64,000 bases of DNA from Rhyacophila brunnea. Lineage: Eukaryota; Arthropoda; Insecta; Trichoptera; Rhyacophilidae. The position numbers and the translations under genes are program-made. Below the pieces are notes generated by a model that saw only the letters and a program-made list of their open reading frames with translations, was not told the DNA's origin and searched no databases. The stretch is taken from assembly GCA_022495005.1 (NCBI GenBank), contig JAGYXB010000442.1:62001-126000 (forward strand). Direction: 5' to 3'. Positions 50,101-63,715 of this stretch are shown here, one piece after another (the stretch's first letter is position 1; the number at the start of each line of letters is the position of its first letter).

Positions 50101-52229
50101 CTTGGTAAGAAAATATTATAAGAGGAGCGCATACCCCTAATGCATATTATGACATCAGATTTTTTAGTAAAAAGATAACAGAAACATAAACAGTGTATAA
50201 AATTAAAATATAATAATTAACCCATGTTGGTTTAATAAATTCAATGAAATAAATATCCTAAATACGATTTTTTTGACCTTACCAGCCTCTTTGTCAGCAA
50301 AAATAAGTGAAATCGGCAAGCTAATTGAATTGTTTTTGAAAATTGATTAGTGATTGATGTATTATTTAATGATTTGATGGATAGGTCTTATTGTCTTTTA
50401 TTTTAATTCATTAAAGTGAATAAATAATGTATTAATTAATACTACAGTCCATGTTTTTTTATTATTGTTTATGAGTATTTCCTTCTTTCTTATTTTCCCC
50501 TCACACACATTCAGTTCAACCGCCAAAGCCAAAGTATACCAAACGTAGCTGATGATTCCAGACTCTTTGTACAAGCTCTAATATGTTTTATAGAGAATAC
50601 TTTTAAATATAATATTTCATATAATTTGTTAAGCGTAGTGGCGAGGGCGTCTCTACATCTAAGAAATATAAAAACTTTAAAAATAAAATCTGTTTTTTAA
50701 ATTTTCCACTTTAATTTTTGTTATTAGGGATATTCAAAAAGTTTTCATTTGTCTACCGACTGGCTTTTATAGTCCATTGATTCTGAAAAAAAGTAATATG
50801 TGTAAGGGCTCTACAATTTTGTCAATAGAGGGCGACCAAAAACGATTGCTTTGGGTTTTGAATTCTACTTACAGTAAAGTGTAATCTTGTCTTCAGTGGC
50901 GCGTGAATATCGTGTTGTAGGTATGTGGCTTGCCCATCACTGCACGCGAGCGCATTTTTTGGGGCCAACACTCCTACAACTGCCACTTTTGCGGCTCAAA
51001 GGGTCTTTTGAATTTGTAAAGTATTGGAAGAAAAAAGAGAAAAACAGTGTTATTTTCAGATTATTTTTCATGCTTTGCAATGGTGATCTGCGGTGAGAAT
51101 GGTGATCCGTAAACAAACATTCACATTTGAAATATTATCGAGACCTAATAAATATTCTCCTGACCTATAATTAAATATTAAATATTTTTCAAACCTTTAT
51201 TTGTTTATATGATTTTATATTTCTGTTTGTAAGTTGTATAAATAAATAAGTTGTATAAAAAAGTAAATTGAAAACTTAATAAACTAAATTTTAATAATAA
51301 ATATGACCATAAAATAGAATGTAATAATAAGATTCGAATTGAACGAATTCACATTTTATTACATTTTTTTACAATTGTAAGTTTATCTTTGAATTAAAAA
51401 AAAAATCTTTTTAATGTTTTCAGATACATATTTATTAATTAATACAGTTAAAATTGTAAATTATCAAAAAAAAATCTGTAATTGCAAGCTTTGTATTTTT
51501 CCGCTAGGTTCTCTGTTGACATATAGAATCCCCCTTAAGCAAGTATTCTATTATTTCAATATAATATTAAATTATTTTACCACCAAATTCAAAAACTATG
51601 AAGATCCTACGTAGTATTGGTTTGTCAATTTATTAGATTATATGTATAGCTGGTCCGTGGAGGTCCAGATGGTAGAGTGATAACATGTTTGATCCTGCAG
51701 CCGGGGTCTGCTGTTGTTAAAATATTAAACAAGTCAGTAACGTTTCTTTTCATACAGTTAACGTTTCTTGACATACAGTTAAAGCATAGTCTGTTAGTGC
51801 CATAAAGAATTTCAAGTCTAATGTCGAGACATTCATCAATAATATTTTATATACGAATGTTGTGTTTACTTGTAATGTGAAGCAAAAATAGCATTAGTCG
51901 ATACATCACAGCAGCGCTATCAATAATGAAATGAATGAATAAATGAGTGAATTCATTTTAATATAGTTTTTATTTAGATATTTTTTTGATTTTCCGATGA
52001 CAGCTTTATATACCCATATGTACCTACTCCATAATATTTAACAGGCAGGTATAGATATTTAAGTGGGACTGCAGTGTTTGGTGACATTTAGTGATGAAAT
52101 GACGAAACAGCCAAATTTACACAATTTATATTTAAAATTGTTTTTAACACATTATCTATGAATATTAAAAAGAAAATTGAATATTTTTTTAATTCAAAGA
52201 TAATCTTACAATTTAAGAAACTTTGATAA

Positions 52230-52495
52230 AATAACCTGCAGACCACCGAAAATCGAAGAAACTTTTTGCGGACCACTAACGCAGAAATAAAAAATATTAT
52301 TTATTTGGTATGATTGCGGTTGATTTCATCACATAAAATCATTAATATATTTTAAGTACAAAAACACAATGCATAAATTTTTGCAGGTGCACGGGTTTTG
52401 AAGATTGTATTAGAATTTTTTGCATATGCATTTGGATGCCAAAATTTCGCGGACCACCAGAAAATCTCTGCGGAGCACCGTTTTGTGCACCGTGT
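52230..52495 (-). repeat. possible hAT remnant
   Basis: Three GCGGACCAC words at about 52266, 52450 and in the form GCAGACCACC near 52239, with a GGTGCTCCGC end on the complement, resemble decayed hAT sub-termini. Borders and target duplication are not visible. Confidence 0.3.
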
Positions 52496-54553
52496 GTTTT
52501 GATTGATTTAAAAAACATTGATTTTTCTTTAAGAGAATATGCGACATAATATCAGCTACGTGCATCTGTCAAGTGCAACATGTAAAACTACTTCTTTCGG
52601 ACAGTAGTGTGACCGTCATCATTTGTCGTCGCCTACAACCACAGTGGTAAAGTTTGACCAGTTCGCTTTAAATGTAAATTTTACTAAATTATATGTTTCA
52701 TTATTCCATCATTAAATGTTGCTAGACAGTACACTTCCACCTAAGAATGTCAACCTATTGATTAAGTACTTGAAATTAAAATAAAACGGATTATGGGGTA
52801 AGTCATTGCAAAAGATAATTTATTCGTTAAAACTCACCATCAGTTCAGTATCGTAGTCAGTTATGCTGGTATTACATATTTTCAGCATTTATACGTAATT
52901 TTAACTGATAACTGAAACTGACCCAATTATTTTATAAATGGATTTTAATATATTATGAAAATATATTCTCTATCTTTAGTATCGATCTTTCTTGAAAATG
53001 GTAACGGTAGTGTTTATGATTTGTGATAATGACATTCATAACTCTTCAATCACAGTGGGTATAAAACAAAAACATCTGAATAAAAATGTTGTACTTCATT
53101 CTTCTACTTTTGTACCCTATACATAATTATCCGACCTGTTACTAATTGTAATTTATTTAATTAATACCAATAATGAGTAATAAAAATGAGGTTACCTACA
53201 TAATATTATTTAAAAAAAATTAAACTCAAATATGTAAGAATTGTTTTTGTTCTATACCCACTATAATATATTATATAATATTCCTATCATTAGCTTAACT
53301 AGCAAAATATTTTTCTCCATTTTAAAATGTTACTCAGTTGATGAAAAGAAAATATAGCTCCAAAATTTTAAGGGCTCTAAGCATAGTCATAGTTATGTAA
53401 ATAAGTGGGTGTTATGCATTACCTATAATGGGGATGCGCCTTAGTAACGTTCTATAATAAAGGTATAACAAATAAGCCCACATATTTACATAAGTATAAC
53501 AATGAATAGGAACCTAAAAGTATGTATTTATAGTCATACTTAAATAATATTTTACACATAAGTGGCATAAGTGATTTTTAATCGTATGTGGTTGAAATTG
53601 GTTGTTTAGTGATTAGAACCATCATGCTGATTGACAGAATTAAGAAACGCAACCGGTAATTGTCAAAATAATCAATAAGTAGATATAAAATATATTACAC
53701 ATATTCAAGCATATTATATAGTATTGTACTTCAATTGAATTTCAATTTCATTGTATCTTGCTTAAATATATTTTGCACATTCCTGTTGTATCTTTTAAAG
53801 TTTCCATTGAACGTCAAACAAAATACAAAACTAATAATATTATTTGATTGTGTGTTTGATATACATGAGTATTTTGACATCTCTGACTTGCGTTTCTTAT
53901 TTCTGTCATTAAATGTATCAACAAAAGTTACTAATAGCTAATTTCGATCTCAAGTTAGAAGCATTTGAGACGACTTATATAGCCAGGTCCTTATATTGTT
54001 TGAGATTTCAGACCTCTTACGATGAGTCCGAAAGGTTGAGGAAAGAATGAGGAATGCACAATAACACTCAAAAATCTATTATGATATATTTTGGTCAATT
54101 TTAATGGTGTCATCTCTGCATCATTCCTTTAGATTTGATAAAAGTTTTCTTTTCTTTCACAAGATGGCAGTGTCAAATATATTTTTATTCTGCTAGATAA
54201 CCTAATGAACAGAAAATGAATGTTATGACTTGGCGAGGATGATAAGGTGATAATAAAAAACGAACCATTATTCTTAGAGACATTTTTTAAAAATAAATAC
54301 AGCTCTGGGTATAAAATGTAATAAAATCTTAAAATAATCACATATAATAATTTGAATGAATCTTATAAGTATTTAAAATAAACTCAATAATAGATAATAA
54401 CTTGTAGTAAATGGATAAGCACTTTGGATATCTATCAAATATGGCTGTGAATTTGGTGTACATTATAATATTTAGTAACATAAAAACTAAATACTTTGGA
54501 TATTATACGATCAAGTTATTTATCTACAACACGTAAAAAAGGGAATCAATAAT

Positions 54554-54790
54554 GGCTACTCCAATAATTATCGTTACCCTATGAAACTTAATCTCTTCAG
54601 AAATAAATTATGATTCAAAAAATGAGAAATCAAATTAAATTACCAACAAGTAAGAGCTCTAAATTTTCTTATATGGTGGATAATAATAATAATATTTACT
54701 ATATATTTGGATTTCGATCACAGAAGATGGACTAAATAGTGACTCCAAAGTTTATAATAAAGGGTGACGATAATAATTGGCGATGTCACC
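54554..54790. mobile_element. diverged MITE
   Basis: Inverted repeats with the cores CCAATAATTATCGTTACCC (left) and CCAATTATTATCGTCACCC (complement of right), 17 of 19 bases alike. No coding frame; superfamily unknown. Confidence 0.5.
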
Positions 54791-56096
54791 TACTGTTATT
54801 GTTTATTAACGTTAGAAATGTACAAAATTCAGGCCTACGTAATACAACAATTTAATTTTATTATTATTCTTCAAGCTACTTTAATTTTGTTTACAATGTA
54901 TGAAATGAAGGACCCATAATAGAATAGTATCACCATTCATGTTATAAGTTTTGAGATAAATCAAATTTGATTAATGCAGTTTTTTCTTTACAAATAAATA
55001 GCTTAGAGGCGATTCTCATAGATGGCAAACTCAATTTTATCAATTTTAATCATAAAAGAGGTTGATATTATTTTATTCCATATCCTTCAAATTGAAACTG
55101 ATGTAGGTAGTTAAAAAGTATGACCAAAAAAATACTGAGTTTTATTTTTCCTGTATCATTTTTCCACCTAAAGAAATTACTTAAGCTCCCTTTAAAAGAA
55201 CTGTTTTGTTACTATGTAACCGCCATGTTACAGAAAGTCTTCAAATAAATGACCGTACTTTGCGTCATCATGAATATACTGATATTTATGTAACGTGTAT
55301 ACTAAACTTTTGTACATAATAGCATGACCGTGATTTCTGATTACATCAGGTTCAATTAATATAACCATGCACCAATATTACAAACGAAAGCCTACTAATA
55401 TCAATAGCCAAATTATATTACGTTCTGTAAGCATGTGCGAAATCCGAAATATAACAAATTACGACATCGAAAGTTAAGAATGTTAAATTATAACTGTATT
55501 TTTTTTTACTAAATTATAAACATAAAATACACCACTCTACATTATTAATCGATAGGAAACTTGAGACGCTTTAGTTATTTAGCACAGGACACAAGATTGT
55601 TTGTGTTGTGGCTTGTCATTTTTTAATACATTTATTTTATTTATGTGTTTATTAGCTGCTTATGATTGTATGGATTATAATAATTGGATGATTTTAAGCA
55701 TAAGGAAGCACAAACAACAAAAACTTCATCAACCATACCTAAATTAAATTAGCAAAAAAAATTGATTATTTCTTTATTCTTAGTTATGTTATACATTTCA
55801 GTCTCTTAAAAATAGATGTCTATTTTACATTCATTTGTAACATACTAAAATATCAATAATTATAAAATTATGTCGAACCTATGAATAAAATTAATTAGAT
55901 AGAAAATGCCGAGTTTTCTAAAGCATTTCTTTTATATATATTAATCTGTAAGTCAGCGGTAAAAGATCAGGTGTCACATATCAGAAATTGTTCAGGAGAA
56001 AATAAAAAGTAAAAAAATGCAACTGTTGGTACATACTCAAAAGTTAAATTCATATGCTTTTTTCTTTGTCTTATTATTCTATTTATTGTGTGTTAC

Positions 56097-56789
56097 GCAA
56101 CGTCTTAAGTGGGCGAAGTCGATGCGAACGCAATTGCGACGCGGTTTGAAGCGATATCAAGTAATACAATGCGAAGCGGCAACGCTGTCCAACGTTGCCA
56201 GTACCTATCACTAGTCGGCCGGTCGGGATTGCACATTCATCATGAACGGACGCAAGGGCTTTTTATTTGAAAACTCATATATATTAAATACACTTAATTA
56301 ATTATTATGTTTTAAATGTTTTCGATATAATATGCGTTAATTATGCATCTATAGATATAATGCATCATGACAGCCGCGCAAGCGAGAGAAAATTTTGACA
56401 ACATCCTATACAACGAAATGTAAATTAAATAATAAAAGTAATTACTTGTAGAATCACTTATTTCTCTCTTCTCCCATTCACGGTGAGATAATAGACAATT
56501 ATGATATCTTTTGCTTCTTTTGTCCCACAATGCAGAACGTTCTTGAATGGAACTGATTAAAATTTCTACATCTGACATGATGAATGTATGATAAACGTCA
56601 CTTTCACCGCGTCCAGTTCGCGCAAAAACCGATCAACTGATCGCGTCGCTGAAGCCCCGTCCCGCTTTGCAATGCTCGCCGGGTATTATCTGCACGTAGG
56701 CCACTACAGGTAGCCTCGACTGTTTGATATTATCCTGCCGCACCGCGTCGCATTTCATTCACATCAACCTTGCCCACGTAAGACGCCCA
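56097..56789. mobile_element. PIF/Harbinger remnant with MADF gene start
   Basis: Ends CGTCTTAAGTGGGC and the complement of CGTCTTACGTGGGC, with further inverted similarity to ATTGCGACGCGGT / AATGCGACGCGGT. Both ends are flanked by GTTAC (56092..56096 and 56790..56794), which contains the TTA target of PIF/Harbinger. The interior keeps the start of a MADF/Myb-like protein on the minus strand, as in Harbinger elements, which carry such a second gene. The transposase gene is absent. Confidence 0.75.
56440..56578 (-). pseudogene. MADF (Myb/SANT-like) domain fragment
   Basis: Starts with ATG at 56578: MSDVEILISSIQERSALWDK then RSKRYHNCLLSHREWEK, the first two helices of a MADF domain (LI..I..R..LWD..S..Y......W). 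The similarity stops near 56470, where the frame runs into non-coding sequence or a splice donor-like GTAATT. In PIF/Harbinger elements the MADF/Myb protein helps DNA binding and nuclear import of the transposase. Confidence 0.7.
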
Positions 56790-58300
56790 GTTACAAATTT
56801 TATATTTAATATTTTTACATAATAAATATGAACTTCAGAACTTCTAAAGGAACTTTGGACACCCGACTTTATACAATTACTTAACTTTGTCATTTTTTAA
56901 TGCGGGGCATCCACTTTTCTACAATATGTAGACATGATAAAGTTCATAAAATTAACAGACACTAAAAAAATAGACATCCAACCTTTTACCTCTAATGTAC
57001 AGATTTAAAGCATTTGTATTTTTTATTCTTCAAATGTTTTAAAACTACATTTTGACTTTTTAGTCGGCAATTACATATCGACATAAAAACAATAAACTCA
57101 ATAATTATTTTTTATACTTGGCGATTATCAAGTCTCCAAAATATAAGTAGAAAAAAGTAAATCAAACTGAATATGTAGTTGAAAGTTATGAAGTTTATCA
57201 ATTATACTCGCAAATTATTATGAAATCAACAAATTTTAATACACATATTATTTGGTAAGCGTTATCGTAAAAAAGTTCAGCCTTTTTTGTAAAAATATCA
57301 CTTTATGTTTGAAGAGTTTTGTAACATTAGGTGATATGTTTTTGTTTAATTGCAATTTCGAAGAAGCATCAGATACCACTTGCTAAGCTACTGACAAAAA
57401 CATCAAAATTCTATAATATATGTTAAATTATGTACTACGATGAAGATTTACTACAACGCTATGAATTATAATATTGATTCGGTACCTTCTTTCACAGGTG
57501 TTTTTGTTTCGTTGGCATCCTTTCAGTGGCCCATTAATTGACTTGCAATAATGTTCCACAGACATTAGTCTCCTCTCATTGGCGCGGATTAGTATTAAAG
57601 CATTATTTTTCATTTTAATGGTTGAGAATATTTTGTAGTTCTTTTCAATAAAATGAAGGTCTTATTAAACTAGGTGTGATTTTTTTCTTTATGTAGGTAG
57701 GTAATGTGAATAGTCTGTAGATGAATGCTTATGGTTTCAATTATAAAGAGATTCAGATATGTTTATAAATGAAATCCAGAATTTTTCTTCATTTCATAAT
57801 TCTTACAAACGCATTGTTTATTTACTTCAGTCAGAAAGTTTAAGCGTTATTTCAGGTTGATAACAATGCAAACAGTATATTATCCATTATCTCAATGCAG
57901 TAGGTTACTGATGGCACTCCATATTAACTCATAGTCCTTAGTGTAACATAGTATTAATACACTATCCGTACTATTTATCATCCATTAATTGGTTGTTATT
58001 GCTTCAGGTAACCGTTGTTGTAAACGGAATACTAGTGATATAGGTGAATGCAATATACTCACCAGTGTAGTTCATTATTGTTATAAGCATTATTCAAACA
58101 TTAGAAGTATTCTGTTACCTTTTGTTTCAATCACACTTTGTTATTTACACTTTCTGAAAAATACCAAACGTTTTAATGCATACTTTGTGACACTCTGTAT
58201 CAATACCAAGCGGTTTTATCCCTGGCGACAGTTATTGTTATTACAAGTGTTTGTTTGTATGTGATTGGAAATGATTTGACGGCGATTGATGGGTGATTAC

Positions 58301-58423
58301 CGTGACATGGCGTCCAATTGCCTTCGGAGGGCGGCGGCCCTTGCCCTCTCGTCTTGTAGGGCGCGCCGCAATTGGGCCGCCTCACCGGGAGCCTGTTGCC
58401 AGCGAGAGCGCATATCTTCGAAC
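58301..58423 (-). CDS. coiled-coil exon of a minus-strand gene
   Basis: Acceptor TTGAACCAG|G and donor TCACG|GTAATC. It encodes LFEDMRSRWQQAPGEAAQLR then ALQDERARAAALRRQLDAMS, a Q/R/A-rich coiled coil, with GC-rich codons unlike the surrounding DNA. It receives phase 2 from exon 59313..59447 (TT|G = Leu) and leaves phase 2 (CG|), which matches the proposed acceptor of the 45679..47185 exon (CG|G = Arg). The gene identity is not established. Confidence 0.65.
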
Positions 58424-59312
58424 CTGGTTCAAGCACAATAACAAATGAATAGTATTAAATACATCACACCTAAAATCAATCAACAGAATGTCACCTACCC
58501 TAACATCTACTGGGCAATAAAATATTTACATGTAATTTTATATTAATCGCACTCTCATCTCCGGACGATTACTATGGTGAATCTGCATCAGTATATGGTA
58601 CACTGTGTGACAATATACAGAAGATAATGTAGGCACACACTGTATTCGCCTGGCTTTCTCTCTTTTGATGTAGGAATCAACTATCTAGTCTAATGTTTTA
58701 TGTTAACAGCTCTAAACGTTTGTCTCTGTATCCTCTGGGTTTCTTTACCCAGAGTTGACAAGTAGCGCGAGGATTTTAAAACTAAGTATATTTTTTTAAC
58801 TTTTTTTATCTAATAATATTATTAACATTACCATATACTGCCGCACTCAATTTTTACACTAATTTAAGAAAAAAATTAGCTGAAAACAATGTATTATTCA
58901 ATGAAACATTAATGAAAATTCTTATCTTGGGAAAGAGCAAAAATTATTAACAAAGACTTGGTAGGTTAGATTTATTTTTTCATAAATGACTATCTCAATG
59001 AAACATCACAAGAGCCAATCACAAAAATAGAAAGCAGTCAAGAAGCAGCTTATTCATGTGTAATAGCGGCCATCACTTAAATAAGTATCTCCCCCAGCAG
59101 AAAAATGTATTCCTTACAATACTTTCATTCAAACAATATGTTTTCACAATCACAAATGTATATTTATGGTGCAGCAGTAATTGGCAACTTTATCACAAAT
59201 AAATACGTTAATATCTCTTTAATCTTTTAAGCATCATCATCATTAACAGTAATGACAAAAAAATAGAAGCGCAATTTAAATAATATTAATGGTGCTAAAA
59301 ATATTCACTCAC

Positions 59313-59447
59313 AAGTTTGACAGGCAAACACATTTCTTATTGAGGTGGTCGATGGTCTCTTTGGCTTCCCGCTGAGCAGTCTCCGCTTGGCGAGCCGCCT
59401 CGGCCCTCGTCGCCGTCTCTCTGGCGGCGCACGCCACTTGTGCTTCA
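59313..59447 (-). CDS. coiled-coil exon of a minus-strand gene
   Basis: Begins after a weak acceptor AACAATACAG|T; in-frame TGA lies further upstream. Donor AACTT|GTGAGT is strong. Encodes EAQVACAARETATRAEAARQ then AETAQREAKETIDHLNKK and CVCLSNL, a highly charged heptad-type coiled coil ending in CVC. The pattern EAQVACAA..E recalls the coiled coil of Unkempt-type proteins, but I cannot confirm this and give no symbol. Upstream exons are not found with confidence and may lie beyond the window. Confidence 0.6.
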
Positions 59448-61829
59448 CTGTATTGTTTCCAATATTCAACAAATCCATTTCAATTTTTGTGTCATTGAAG
59501 ATGATTTGAAAAAATATTAGATTCATCAGAAGAATCATTAAGTCAGATATATTTTAATTGTATAATTGACGTATTGGAATATATTTGATACAGTTTATTT
59601 GACAAATAGAATATGACAAAGCGATGAATTTAATAATAGTATCGTATTTCAAAAATATTATTGTATTTACAGGCATATAAAATTTTTAAAACTCATTATG
59701 GTCACATAAAAATTTTGTGATATTGTTAGTTATTGATAGAAATTTGATAATGGAACAATTCAGTTGAAATAACATGATATCGTATGATGATACGTTTATA
59801 ATGCCACCGTAATTATTAATTATAACGATTTCATGCCATCGAAATGAGTACCTCATTAAATAATGCAGTTTTGATGATGTGAAATTAAATTATTGATTAC
59901 ATCAAGTGACAACAAGATGGATTGTTGAATTTGTTGACAATTCAACACAGACGAGATGAGTCCAAGCAGATATATAGATGGCGTCAGTCGGCGACGATAT
60001 GAGGTGATGGCGGTTGATGGCATTTGGCAATGAAGTCGGGCAGATGGAGTTGTAGTGACGCGGTGGCGGTCGATATCGTTGGCCATTAGGATCAGCGGTA
60101 GCATTGAACGGCGAGCGGCGCAGGGTCAGGGAAAAAACGGTCACAAAACATTTTTAGGTGGACTACCCAGTGCAATCTAATTGATTGATTATATACATTT
60201 GTTATATTTGAAATAAAGCAGCATTAATAATTTTTACAAGTGTGATATTTAATTTTAATACCTACATTAAAGTATTGTTGCCATTCAGGCAAAAGTCTCT
60301 ATAAACAGATACATAATATTGAAATGATTATTTTTGTAGTTTCTGGTTGAGTTTAGTGTTTGATATGATTTAGTGTAGTGATCTTGGTCCATTTAATGAC
60401 TATATGTTTGTGAATGCATATTGAAATGTACATAAACTGCCATTTCTGCTGATAGTGACTTTTGCCTGAACAGCGGGGAATCATAATCGTATTAAAATTT
60501 ACCTGGAACATAAATCGACAGTAAGTAGTAAATAAATGTGTACGTAATTGTAATAAACATTGAGCTCAGAAAATCACACCAGACTTCCAGGAACATAATA
60601 TTATCATGAAGATTAATTTTTTTTTCATTTGCTTGTGGACCGACGTGGATCTTTCTCATAATAATATTATATAGGCCTACCCTAATTATTTTTTTTCCAA
60701 ACCGGGACAAAATAAACAATTTGTCCATGCACTATTTTCAAAAAGAGATATTCTTTACTGTGTTAGGGATAGTATTTTACTGTATAATTGCTGAAAACTA
60801 GATAAATAAATAATATGTTAAAGACAAAGAAAAATATTTGACAACCTTGTTTTTGCACTGTCGGGCTAACAAATATGCACACAATTCATATGATATATTG
60901 TGATACCATCTATAAAAGGTTATAATCTACTCTGTTACTGCCAAAAGTTGCTAAGGTAAAGTAATTACAATTTGAAGGTTTAACACCTCTAAAATCAGGA
61001 ACACTGCTAATTTCTTTGTCTGTTGTTGTCTGTATGGATAATTATTGTCTTATCAGATGACCTTGAATTTTTTTCCTAGCATACATATTTATAATATATA
61101 GATACATAAATCGTTATTAACTCTAAATACCTACCTAAATTATCGACTTATCAACTTTTGGCAGCAACCACAACATTATGATGATCTAGGGCTCACAAAT
61201 TATTGATCTCTTGCATGTGGATCAGAAAATATGTACCTTCTATAAATCTATAACATTATAAAGTGAGACAAAATGACAAACCGGCCAGGACTTCAGGACC
61301 GATCGTCAAATTGGGATAATGCCGATCAAATCGAGACGTATAAGTAAACCTAATAATAGTATATATTTTTTATGAGAAATGGTCGTTAGCCATATGCTAT
61401 TGTTGTTGTACTTATATCGCTTTTGAAGCTGGGTAGGATTTTCGAACTCAATGCTGTGAGTAATATAATATGGGTGATAAAAAATCCAGTATTTTTTATG
61501 TTTCTCATCTCCTTGAATTCACAATTATCGTAGAGGCCAGATGCAGAAATGTTGCCATTAAATTTACCCAACAGAAGTGGTACACTACTAAGTAGACCTG
61601 AGAAACGCATGTGGTATGTGTCGAAACGATCAAGCATATCACACACAGATTAGCGTTGTAGGTATATTGTTTATTCATATGTAAGATAATATAATGAACT
61701 TGAATTTTGATTCAAATTCAATTAAAATAAGCACTACACTTGCTGAAAATTCTTATTGATGATTATTCTGACAGCTATCACTCATCAAAAGGCCGATTTT
61801 GACCACCTAATCTTAATAAGCAGCAGTTA
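59448..61829. other. DNA upstream of the coiled-coil exons
   Basis: Mostly AT-rich. A GC-richer minus-strand open frame at 59902..60144 (LTLRRSPFNATADPNGQRYR start) lacks a usable acceptor and donor and may belong to a repeat. From 60145 to 61829 nothing recognisable is seen. Confidence 0.45.
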
Positions 61830-62215
61830 TATATCGGTATGTGGCATTCAATGAATGTATGCGTGTGAAACATGAACTCTCAACGTAGGATAAATCCAAA
61901 AATTACGAGTAGCGCAAGTTGGCATGGAAAGGTGCATGTTGGGCATAATGCAACCACAAAAGAATCCAATGGATAAGGAAGCAGACAAGAGTATGCGATG
62001 TGATAGTGGTCACTAATGTCAGACATGTTGCTCAGTGAGTGGACAACCGCTGGATATACATCCTCATACAGCGGTACACAAGGTCTACTAAGAGACCATA
62101 GGGATGCCCTGAAATCTGCTGGAAAGACGAACTCTTAAAATTTGAAGGATGTACGTGGCAGTGAATAACTTGGGACCGAGAAGAGTGGAGGGAACTGGGG
62201 AGCCCTGATGATGAT
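61830..62215 (+). mobile_element. decayed 3' end of a non-LTR retrotransposon
   Basis: Translating across several frame breaks gives the C-terminal order of endonuclease-reverse transcriptase proteins: RVAQVGMERCMLGIM, then a KSMRCD (for T-R-V-x-D) segment, a W-T-T-A-G-like stretch, and an LGPREVEGTGEP-like remnant of the D-R-x-x-W-x-x-L-G-E tail. Stops and shifts are frequent, so the copy is old. The terminal GATGATGATAATAT repeat fits the 3' end. Confidence 0.55.
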
Positions 62216-63715
62216 AATATATACTAATAATAATATGACTAAGCATCTGGCCCTATAAAATTTTATCTAATAGTCAAGTTGGTCAGTTTGTGTAATAATT
62301 TATTGTTATTGGATTTTAAGACTATTCAATAGATAGGTACATAATGATGCTTGATTATTATTATACATTTTATTAATTGAGTGGGTAATTGTTTTAAAGT
62401 AGGTATATTTTTATTGCTTTTTATATATTTTGTAAAGTTTGATTAGTAGAGTGTAGGGAAATGGGATATAAAGCAATTGAGCATTCATGATTCGTTTATT
62501 TGACTTTGCAATGGTTTGATATTAATCACTCCAAAATGTCAATCGATTTAGAGTAGCATTGCTTTAAGATGTATACATGCATTGTGAATGCCCAACAATC
62601 AATAAAACAATATAGAGCAATATTACAAGTAGGTAACATAAAAAAACATCGTCAGAGAGACTCTTCAAAAATATATGAGAAATAAATTTAATGGATATAA
62701 TAATATTACTATATATTATAAGATAGATGCCCCATTATGTTGATTGAGACTTTCATGATTATTTGTAACCATCGTTAGTAGTATTTGGGTTGTTACTGTG
62801 TTTTTCCTCCTTCTTCCTTTCTCGGCATTTCGGTATCATTTACATAAACAAGGAAACATTGAGGAGAAAGAACTTGGTGATAAATCAAATATGACGTTTG
62901 TATAAAGTTTGTATAATTATTTTATTGTATTGATATTAAAACTCTTATTTTTTGCTTATAAAATTTTGTATGCATTGGAAGAGTTACAATAAAATATATT
63001 GTACAAATTACTCTATTAATAAGTTCATACACAAACGCTGTTTTTTTATTGGACTACAAGCTTGTAATTTTATGATGAACAAAAACAGGGGTGAAAACCT
63101 GAAAACCAACCGCACTACCAAAGAGCCAAAAATATTTGGAAAAATCAAGCATAATTAATAAGATTGAATATCAGTTGGGTTCTAAAAAGGGGCTACATTT
63201 TGGCTTAAGGCCAGAGTAAAAGAATTAAGAGTGCTAGGGCCAGAAGTATGGCGGAGGCCGGAGCACCGCTGACCGTCAAAGCCACGATCCCTGACAGACC
63301 AACGCCTGCAGATATCGGCCAGCTGAACAAATCAACAATTCAAGCTTTGTTTTATGAGGCACTTCACCCAAAACAACATATCAATAACCTTTATAGAAGA
63401 CCTCAACTTTCTAGTAATTATTATGGACTCAATGATTACTTTTAATACAGTATAAAATAAATTCTTTTAGTTCAAGTCAAAATATAAAATATGTATGAAG
63501 AAAAATATTTGTTTTGACCAAGGGACGGTTATCTTTTGTTGATTGAAGAGACATATAACTGTGAGAAGCTGATATTTTTCTAAACATTAAAAAATTAAAT
63601 AATTTACCGCATTCTATCTTATTGTCTTTCTTGAATATTCTAAATTTGTTTTCAAATGAAAGCACTTCTTCCGAAAACATAACTGATGTGAGATGATTTT
63701 TTTTCCCGTGGAATG
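62216..63715. other. AT-rich DNA with one unexplained short frame
   Basis: No supportable gene apart from a possible frame at 63248..63445 (separate entry). A GC-richer segment 63180..63340 stands out. Confidence 0.45.
63248..63445 (+). CDS. short open frame of unknown nature
   Basis: ATGGCGGAGGCC start; encodes MAEAGAPLTVKATIPDRPTP followed by ADIGQLNKSTIQALFYEAL, 65 codons, ending in TAA. The first half has coding-like, GC-richer codons and the second half resembles surrounding DNA. It may be the first exon of a gene that continues past the window, a repeat-encoded peptide, or chance. No family recognised. Confidence 0.22.
   Translation: MAEAGAPLTVKATIPDRPTPADIGQLNKSTIQALFYEALHPKQHINNLYRRPQLSSNYYGLNDYF

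Larger units (their letters stand above)
47186..58300 (-). other. long intron or intergenic DNA of the minus-strand gene
   Basis: 11 kb of AT-rich DNA. Identifiable items are a MITE (54554..54790), a Harbinger remnant (56097..56789) and a possible hAT remnant (52230..52495). A GC-rich patch at 49610..49700 and another at 50880..51010 have no supportable exon. If the exons on either side belong to one gene this is a single intron. Confidence 0.45.

Noticed and set aside
51661..51730. tRNA-like stretch (GGTAGAGTGATAACATG, TTTGATCCTGC)
   Set aside because: B box is poor and the cloverleaf cannot be completed; too weak to list.
57428..57613. Minus-strand frame (LIRANERRLMSVEHYCKS) as a further exon of the coiled-coil gene
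   Set aside because: No polypyrimidine tract or phase-compatible splice sites, and no coiled-coil character.
59902..60144. GC-rich minus-strand frame (RRSPFNATADPNGQRYR) as an exon
   Set aside because: No AG acceptor within reach of the frame start and a stop without donor; kept only as a note.
63248..63445. Confident protein-coding gene call for the 65-codon frame
   Set aside because: No family, no splice evidence and mixed composition; listed only at low confidence.
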